A stretch of DNA of 20,187 nucleotides from CAZQKE01 sp964593865 (GTDB taxonomy: Bacteria > Chloroflexota > Anaerolineae > JAAYZQ01): positions 1-20,187 of the forward strand of contig CAZQKE010000060.1 of the NCBI GenBank assembly GCA_964593865.1. Direction: 5' to 3'. This document shows positions 16,101 through 20,187 of the stretch, one piece after another. Position 1 is the stretch's first letter; each line of letters starts with the position of its first letter. The translations under genes and the position numbers were made by a program. Below the pieces are notes generated by a model. That model searched no databases. It worked only from the letters and a program-made list of their open reading frames with translations, and had not been told where the DNA came from.

Positions 16101-17373
16101 CGACGGCGGCAAAGGCCGGAACGGGCATATCGGCAATGCGCGTCCAAGTGTCGGTGGCAATGTCGTATTTTTGGGAATAGGCCGTGACGGTGTTGCCTGT
16201 ACCAAGCCCACCAAAGTAAAAGCAGGTTCCCTGTGCGCCTACCTCGTCGGTGCAGGTGTAGGCCATCCAATGAGTCGCCACGGCGTCGCCGTTCGATTTG
16301 GTTTGCCATTGCTCACCCAGGCATGTCTCAAGGGTCACAGAATCGGTGAGGGTGGCGGAGGCTTGGGCTTGGGCGGTCACGAGCAATGTGTCGCACGCGG
16401 AGCATCCGGCATCGGAGGGGATCGCAACGTGAACCTGAAAAGTGACGCCGGCGTTGTTGGCCACCGGGCCGACGGTAGCCGGTCCGTCCACGTCCCACGC
16501 GTTGCCGGAGTAGCGGAGGTCAAAGGAGTCGGCTTGATCGGTAAAGTTCCAGAGAGTCACATCGTAGATCAAGGTCGTGCCGCCCCAACTTGCGCGTTTC
16601 TGGTACTCCGGTTCCAGCAAGACCAAGGGGGTTCCTCCGCTGCCCAGCACCCATACATCGTCCAGGCCAAAACTCTGTCCGTCGATGCCTACGTACTGCC
16701 AGGCCAGTTTGATCGTCTGACCGTCGTATGCCGACAGATCCACAACCACGTGACGATACCCCCAATCCGGCCAGTTCTCGTCGGCGCACATATCCCAGAG
16801 CGTGGCGATGGATGTGCCGCTGCCGTCGGTCACATGCAGGCGCACCGTCGCGCCTCCCCCGCCGTTGGGACACCAGTTGGTATCGCTGACCGCCCAGAAC
16901 CACAGCATGGCATCCGGCACACCGCTCAGGTCCAGAGCCGGGGTGTACAACCACTCATCGGATGCGCGCTCGCCATCATAATTGATCCAAGCCGCATAGC
17001 GGCCTGTGCGGACGGCATCGGAAGAGGCCGAAACGTCTACGATTGTCCAAGTGGAGCCGGTGTTGTTGCTGACCACCGACCAGCCGCCGGGCGGGGGCAT
17101 GATCCCATCCTCAAACCCCTCGCCCAGGAGAACGCCTTCCGGCAAGATGGCAGCCGGCGATGGAGACCCCGGCGACAGAGATACGCCTTTGGCCTGCAAA
17201 GCCCCCGTCCGGGCCGCGGTGACATAGGGCAGTTGTGGGTACCGGCCGTTCAGAGGGCGGGCCGGAGGGGGTTCTTGCGGCGCGGGGGGCAGCGGCTCCG
17301 TTGCCAAAGCCGTCGCCGCGATCACCATCGTCGGGATGACGAGCAGGACGATCAACCAGAAGCTACGTCTCAT
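13123..17373 (-). CDS. Large secreted subtilisin-like serine protease (S8, bacillopeptidase F-like) with Kelch repeats
   Basis: A 1416-residue exported protease. A signal peptide (~1-25, FWLIVLLVIPTMVIAATALA) is followed by a beta-sandwich module (~84-250, GFEDGIMPPPGGWSV) of the choice-of-anchor/MAM type. Kelch repeats occupy ~380-650 (VYVVGG/LYVAGG-type strands with W at the blade ends). A carboxypeptidase regulatory-like domain covers ~660-740 (ISGVVTDANTGQPLANASL). An I9-like propeptide is at ~805-905. The S8 domain (~935-1290) has catalytic D955 (NIDTGVQWDHP), H998 (HGHGTHTMG), S1178 (GTSMAAPHVAG) and oxyanion N1102 (SAGNDG), all intact. A PKD/Ig-like domain (~1330-1405) and the end VYLPIAYKQY follow. 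The ATG has GAGGAG eight bases upstream and its own near-consensus promoter. The propeptide lies after ~800 residues of binding modules, which is unusual. Confidence 0.93.
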   Translation of the reverse strand: MRRSFWLIVLLVIPTMVIAATALATEPLPPAPQEPPPARPLNGRYPQLPYVTAARTGALQAKGVSLSPGSPSPAAILPEGVLLGEGFEDGIMPPPGGWSVVSNNTGSTWTIVDVSASSDAVRTGRYAAWINYDGERASDEWLYTPALDLSGVPDAMLWFWAVSDTNWCPNGGGGATVRLHVTDGSGTSIATLWDMCADENWPDWGYRHVVVDLSAYDGQTIKLAWQYVGIDGQSFGLDDVWVLGSGGTPLVLLEPEYQKRASWGGTTLIYDVTLWNFTDQADSFDLRYSGNAWDVDGPATVGPVANNAGVTFQVHVAIPSDAGCSACDTLLVTAQAQASATLTDSVTLETCLGEQWQTKSNGDAVATHWMAYTCTDEVGAQGTCFYFGGLGTGNTVTAYSQKYDIATDTWTRIADMPVPAFAAVAGYTNGKIYVVGGFTSTDVSPWPVTGALRIYDVATNSWSAGADLPIPRGGAAGGVVNGKLYVAGGQDDLYEYRYLHEYDPAGGSWKEKSAMPDFVTFGAGTGSADRLYVGGGYFGESGFFEYNPTTDEWTEKASLPGGAGKKSPVMVAVPSCGGVFLYGGDLGAWNGYQNSTWYWHPGDDLWMRYGMDLNTPTTGAGGGLAHGQLWSFGGSLGAGPLPSPPHESLVYCCPAAPPTGTISGVVTDANTGQPLANASLYLSKPDDPDFERATWTNTGGAYSFDSLLPAQYELRAAAYGYAGRSVRLDVIGGKDQRQDFALDAALPVLSPVAVGAGAAAGNVVTWTLHLENQGSGELHYHISELPADGIYSFARTMPTGLDPRLSTRLAQAADGTAEFIVYMAEQADLSEAFAIKDRSARGWYVFNALKAAAERSQADLRAQLERKGIPYRSHYIINAISVRGDLTLARSLAARPDVAYVGVNNSFKPPKPVVADGIKPAAPQTVEWNVGRIGADRVWSDFGDDGTGIVVANIDTGVQWDHPALVDHYRGGTGGDHNYNWWDPYNAHPTAPYDFHGHGTHTMGTIVGNDGGTNQIGVAPGATWFACNGFDPSTGFGYEAELLECAEFVLAPWDLNGANPDPDKRADVVNNSWGGGQAQWWYNQIVYAWQAAGIFPVFSAGNDGPGCGTVGDPSDMANALSVGAVDAADSNATSTAASFSSRGPAQITGLTKPNVSAPGANIRSSTPGNTYQSWNGTSMAAPHVAGEVALIWAAQPDLRGNVQLTRQIIERTAKPLTVDQGYYCGSDTATSIPNNQYGWGRIDAYAAVSTAVNANWDIGWLQVISPNGSVPSGGAVDLPLRFDSNGLTGGRCYNGHLKIEYNDPYVVEQSIPVALCVDMCLGLDDLSIGGPSWTFVNHDAAYTAAATPLTATLPITFEWSNGQTGSTATYSWTVTGTHTILVTGTNCSGANIVTHTLEVEVREVYPVYLPIAYKQY

Positions 17374-17442
17374 AGCCTTTGCTCCTCACACATATTTGCA
17401 CCGGCAGGCGGCGAACCATCTTGTTCATCGGTGCGCGCGGAC

Positions 17443-17471
17443 ATTCTACCCCACCCTCACCACTTTGTCAA
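17443..17471 (-). promoter_or_regulatory. Sigma-70-type promoter of the subtilase gene
   Basis: On the minus strand there is a perfect TTGACA (17466-17471), a 17-base spacer and TAGAAT (17443-17448), 11 of 12 consensus positions. The leader to the ATG at 17373 is about 60 bases. Confidence 0.78.
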
Positions 17472-17529
17472 TCCTCCGCCCGACGGCCAAGATCGGGACG
17501 CATTGGACGGTCGGCGGAGCCTCACGCAA

Positions 17530-17558
17530 TTGCTTCCCGGCAGTGGGTGTGTTATAAT
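17530..17558 (+). promoter_or_regulatory. Sigma-70-type promoter of the alcohol dehydrogenase gene
   Basis: TTGCTT (17530-17535), a 17-base spacer and a perfect TATAAT (17553-17558) precede the dehydrogenase gene by about 95 bases. The -35 box stands 58 bases from the -35 box of the divergent subtilase promoter, so one regulator could act on both. Confidence 0.75.
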
Positions 17559-17654
17559 TCGCCAGGTGGGATCACCGGGAAATCTGTTGAGAAGCGGCCC
17601 ACAAAAGACCCGATGTTCCTTACATAAAGCACAGGGCCGATGGAGGAACGATAA

Positions 17655-18608
17655 ATGAAGGCCGTCGTCTTTGATGGAGAATTTCGCCTGGTCCACGATT
17701 ACCCCATGCCGGAGCCGGGACCCGACGAAGCTTTGATCCGCCCCCGTCTGATCGGCATTTGCAACACCGATCTGGAAATCGGGCGGGGTTACGCCGCCTT
17801 TCGTGGCGTTCCCGGCCATGAATTCGTCGGCGTCGTCGCCGAAGCAAAGGATGCCGATCTGGTAGGCCGTCGCGTCGTCGGCGAGATCAACATCTCCTGC
17901 GGCGAATGCCCCACTTGCCGCGCCGGACGCCCTACCCACTGTCCCTATCGCACCGTTTTGGGAATCCACGGGCACGATGGGGCCATGGCCGAATACCTCC
18001 GCCTGCCTGTCCGCAACCTGCACTTGGTCCCGGAAAACGTTCCCGATGAGGCAGCGGTGTTCGTCGAACCGCTGGCCGCTGCCTGTCAAATCTTGGATCA
18101 GGTTCACGTGCAGCCTACCGACCGGGTTATCGTCATAGGGGATGGGAAGCTGGGCTTATTGATCGCCCGGGTATTGGCCCTGACCGGCTGCGACCTTTTG
18201 GTCGTGGGCCATCATCGTGAGAATCTGGACATCCTGGCAGCCAGGGGCATTGCCACGCGGATCGGCAGCGAGGGGCTAGGCCCCGATGCCGATCTGGTCG
18301 TTGAATGCACCGGCCGCGCCGGAGGGTTTGAAGAAGCCCGGCGACTGGTCCGACCGCGGGGAACGTTGGTGCTCAAAAGCACTTATGTCGGGCAGCCAAC
18401 CGTCAACCTTTCCGCTCTGGTGGTGGACGAGATCACCGTCGTCGGCTCTCGCTGCGGCCCTTTTCCGGCTGCACTGCGCCTGCTGAAGCAGCAACTGGTG
18501 GATGTCCTGCCGCTCATCGAAGCCGAGTATCCTTTGGATGAGGCATTGGCCGCCTTGGAGCACGCCGCCCGCCGGGGAGCACGCAAGGTGCTACTCCGCG
18601 TTGACTAA
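17655..18608 (+). CDS. Zinc-dependent medium-chain alcohol dehydrogenase
   Basis: A 317-residue cytoplasmic NAD(P)-dependent dehydrogenase of the MDR superfamily. The GroES-like domain carries catalytic-zinc residues C36 (GICNTDLE) and H55-E56 (GVPGHEFVG). The structural zinc site is C82, C85, C88 and C96. E138 in FVEPLAAA is the usual second-shell residue. The Rossmann fold starts VIVIGDGKLGLL (G162-G167). The ICNTDLEI/GVPGHEF pattern is shared with sorbitol- and threonine-dehydrogenase-like members, but the substrate cannot be fixed. The protein is slightly shorter than the usual 340-350. The ATG has GGAGGA about eight bases upstream and a strong promoter at 17530-17558. It converges on glnQ across a hairpin. 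Confidence 0.92.
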   Translation: MKAVVFDGEFRLVHDYPMPEPGPDEALIRPRLIGICNTDLEIGRGYAAFRGVPGHEFVGVVAEAKDADLVGRRVVGEINISCGECPTCRAGRPTHCPYRTVLGIHGHDGAMAEYLRLPVRNLHLVPENVPDEAAVFVEPLAAACQILDQVHVQPTDRVIVIGDGKLGLLIARVLALTGCDLLVVGHHRENLDILAARGIATRIGSEGLGPDADLVVECTGRAGGFEEARRLVRPRGTLVLKSTYVGQPTVNLSALVVDEITVVGSRCGPFPAALRLLKQQLVDVLPLIEAEYPLDEALAALEHAARRGARKVLLRVD

Positions 18609-18655
18609 AGCCGTGACCTCCGGAACCGCCAAGGGTGCAGGAGGACGCCCGGTCA

Positions 18656-18684
18656 CAGGCCCGAAAGGAGCGGTTTGAGTCGCC
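18656..18684 (-). repeat. Dispersed REP-like repeat, family 1, inverted copy
   Basis: Read on the minus strand it gives GGCGACTCAAACCGCTCC, then TTTCGGGCCTG, matching the copy at 3287-3317 with two to three changes in the hairpin arm. It lies between two convergent genes. Confidence 0.65.
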
Positions 18685-18730
18685 CCGCCTCTGGGATCCT
18701 TTAGGGGTTTTCCCTCAGGCGTCAACGGAA

Positions 18731-18760
18731 ACGCGCAAAGGGGCTATCCCCTTTGCGCGT
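18731..18760. terminator. Perfect 13-bp hairpin between convergent genes
   Basis: ACGCGCAAAGGGG (18731-18743) and CCCCTTTGCGCGT (18748-18760) form a perfect 13-bp stem around the 4-base loop CTAT. It lies in the 281-bp gap between the convergent dehydrogenase and glnQ genes. There is no T run on either side, so termination is inferred from position and stability. Confidence 0.6.
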
Positions 18761-18889
18761 GCGTGATCACGTCACAAGGCAAGTGCGTCTGTCGTCCTCA
18801 TTGCCGATTTCACCGGAGATGCCGAGAGAGACCGCGTCCGGTCAACCGCTCCTCGGCGCACTCGGCGGTGCGAAACTTGCCCCAACGGC

Positions 18890-19657
18890 TCAGTGGGTCA
18901 GGATTTGGCTCAGGAAGAGCTTGGTCCGCTCTTCTTTGGGGTTTGCAAAGAATTCCTCCGGCGGAGCCTCCTCTACGATTTGGCCTGCATCGAAAAAGAC
19001 GATGCGATCTGCCACCTCGCGGGCGAAGCCCATCTCGTGGGTGACGACGATCATGGTCATCCCGGAGCGGGCCAGCTCACGCATCACGTCCAGTACCTCT
19101 TTGATCATCTCCGGGTCCAGGGCCGACGTCGGTTCGTCAAAGAGCATGATCTTGGGTTCCATGGCCAAAGCACGGGCGATGGCCACCCGCTGCTGCTGCC
19201 CGCCGGAAAGTTGGCCGGGATATTTGTGGGCCTGTTCGGGGATGCCTACCCGCTCCAGAAGGCGCATGGCCGTCTCCTCCGCCTTGGCTTTGGGCCACTT
19301 GCGGACCCGCATGGGGGCCAGGGTGATGTTTTGCATGACCGTTAGGTGTGGGAATAGGTTGAACGATTGGAAAACCATGCCGATCTCGCTGCGGATGGCG
19401 GCAATGTTGCGGATGTCGTTGGTCAGTTCAATGCCGTCCACGATAATTTGGCCCTTTTGGTGTTCTTCCAGGCGGTTGATGGTGCGGATGAAGGTGGACT
19501 TGCCCGAACCGGACGGCCCGCAGATGACAACTACTTCGCCCCGTTTGACGGTGATGCTAATGCCCCGCAGGACGTGGAAATCGTCGAACCACTTTTCCAC
19601 GTTACGGCAGATGATGATGTCATCGTTTACCGATTGACGTTCTGTTTCGTTCGTCAT
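18890..19657 (-). CDS. glnQ: Polar amino acid ABC transporter ATP-binding protein (GlnQ/HisP type)
   Basis: A 255-residue ABC ATPase that would drive uptake of a polar amino acid. Walker A is GPSGSGKST (47-55), the Q-loop is MVFQSFNLFPH (Q97), the signature is LSGGQQQR (150-157), Walker B is IMLFDEPTSALD (170-181), and the switch histidine is H207 in VVTHEMGFA. PEEFFANPKEERTKLFLSQIL at the C-terminus is the usual GlnQ ending. The ATG at 19657 is chosen because GAGGA lies seven bases upstream and the length fits the family; the frame continues upstream only through repeat sequence. No permease or substrate-binding gene is next to it in the window. They may lie beyond the repeat array at the right edge. 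The exact amino acid is unknown. Confidence 0.93.
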   Translation of the reverse strand: MTNETERQSVNDDIIICRNVEKWFDDFHVLRGISITVKRGEVVVICGPSGSGKSTFIRTINRLEEHQKGQIIVDGIELTNDIRNIAAIRSEIGMVFQSFNLFPHLTVMQNITLAPMRVRKWPKAKAEETAMRLLERVGIPEQAHKYPGQLSGGQQQRVAIARALAMEPKIMLFDEPTSALDPEMIKEVLDVMRELARSGMTMIVVTHEMGFAREVADRIVFFDAGQIVEEAPPEEFFANPKEERTKLFLSQILTH

Positions 19658-19694
19658 ATTGCTTCCTCGAAAATAAACTCCCAGTTTCTCTTCT

Positions 19695-20187
19695 TTTCTT
19701 CGCCTTTGCGGTTCGAATCTTGGAACCGCCAAGACGCCAAGAGCGCGAAGGTCTTCTTTTTCTCCTTTCCTTTGCGGCCTTTGCGCCTTTGCGGTTCAAA
19801 TCTCCGAAACCGCCAAAGCGGGCCGTCCACGAATAGGACGCGAATGCACGAATGCGCGAATACGCCCGGCCCGGCGGCGCAAGGTTCCGACTTGCGCAGA
19901 GAAAATCGCGGTTGGAACCGCCAAGACGCTAAGAGCGCGAAGGTTTTCGTGCTTTTTCTCCTCTCCTTTGCGGCCTTTGCGCCTTCGCGGTTCACATCCC
20001 CGGAACCGCCAGAGCGGGCCGTCCACGAATAGGACGCGAATGCACGAATGCACGAATGCGCCCGGCCCGGCGGCGCAAGGTTCCAACTTACAGAGAAAAT
20101 CGCGGTTGGAACCGCCAAGACGCCAAGAGCGCGAAGGTTTTCTTGCTTTTTTCCTCTCCTTTGCGGCCTTTGCGCCTTCGCGGTTCA
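19695..20187 (-). repeat. Second tandem array of the ~194-bp repeat, inverted, cut by the window edge
   Basis: The boundary GGAACCGCCAAGACGC recurs at 19722, 19914 and 20108, giving periods of 192 and 194. Read on the minus strand it shows the same half A / half B order as the array at 2581-3270. The inverted repeat arms, the A/G-rich loop, the CAAGTTGGAACC-type segment and the ATTCGTG run are all present. Copies here have diverged a little from the first array (for example AATAGGACGC in place of the Ser/Asn-like region of half B). A truncated extra half A lies next to glnQ (about 19695-19720). The array continues beyond the right end, so its copy number is unknown. Confidence 0.93.

Noticed and set aside
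16171..17658. A 495-codon open frame on the plus strand opposite the subtilase N-terminus
   Set aside because: It is antisense to well-defined signal peptide, jelly-roll and Kelch sequence and runs through the divergent promoter region.
19658..19732. N-terminal extension of the ABC ATPase to a start at 19732
   Set aside because: The extension is translated from repeat DNA, and the ATG at 19657 has GAGGA at the right distance.

Overview
The window is GC-rich, gene-dense bacterial DNA that most resembles Chloroflexota (Anaerolineae or a close lineage). The reasons are a guanylate kinase with a GPSGVGKDS P-loop, a thymidylate kinase next to a PII-like cyclic-di-AMP receptor, two large secreted proteins ending in a YLP(L/I) C-terminal motif, near-consensus sigma-70 promoters, and many intergenic repeats. 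This placement rests on recognised protein families and style. No rRNA or tRNA is present to confirm it.

Layout. Positions 1-610 hold the 3' end of an alkaline-phosphatase-superfamily gene that converges on, and overlaps, a HAD hydrolase gene (516-1220, minus). A two-gene unit follows from a good promoter: a cupin and a THEP1-type NTPase, joined by an ATGA overlap. Positions 2581-3270 are a tandem array of a ~194-bp non-coding repeat, then a hairpin-rich leader, then tmk (TTG start) and darA. An fmdB-type zinc-ribbon gene (minus) stands back to back with gmk-corA (plus). A 585-residue secreted multidomain protein (6777-8534) converges on murJ (minus). Upstream of murJ lie clpB and a 1416-residue secreted subtilase with Kelch repeats, both also on the minus strand. 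A divergent promoter region separates the subtilase from a zinc-dependent alcohol dehydrogenase (plus). That gene converges on a glnQ-type ABC ATPase (minus) across a 13-bp perfect hairpin. The window ends inside a second array of the same ~194-bp repeat, in inverse orientation.

How the genes relate. Most are housekeeping or stress functions: nucleotide kinases (tmk, gmk), Mg2+ transport (corA), lipid II flipping (murJ), protein disaggregation (clpB) and second-messenger sensing (darA). Two large exported proteins and a polar amino acid transporter ATPase add to these. No defence system, integrase, transposase or CRISPR array is visible.

The most interesting material is non-coding. There are two inverted arrays of the ~194-bp repeat, each lying 5' of a gene in the same relative orientation. 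Four 11-bp-phased direct repeats sit upstream of clpB and look like a response-regulator operator. REP-like hairpins show a compensatory base change, and two exported proteins share a C-terminal motif.
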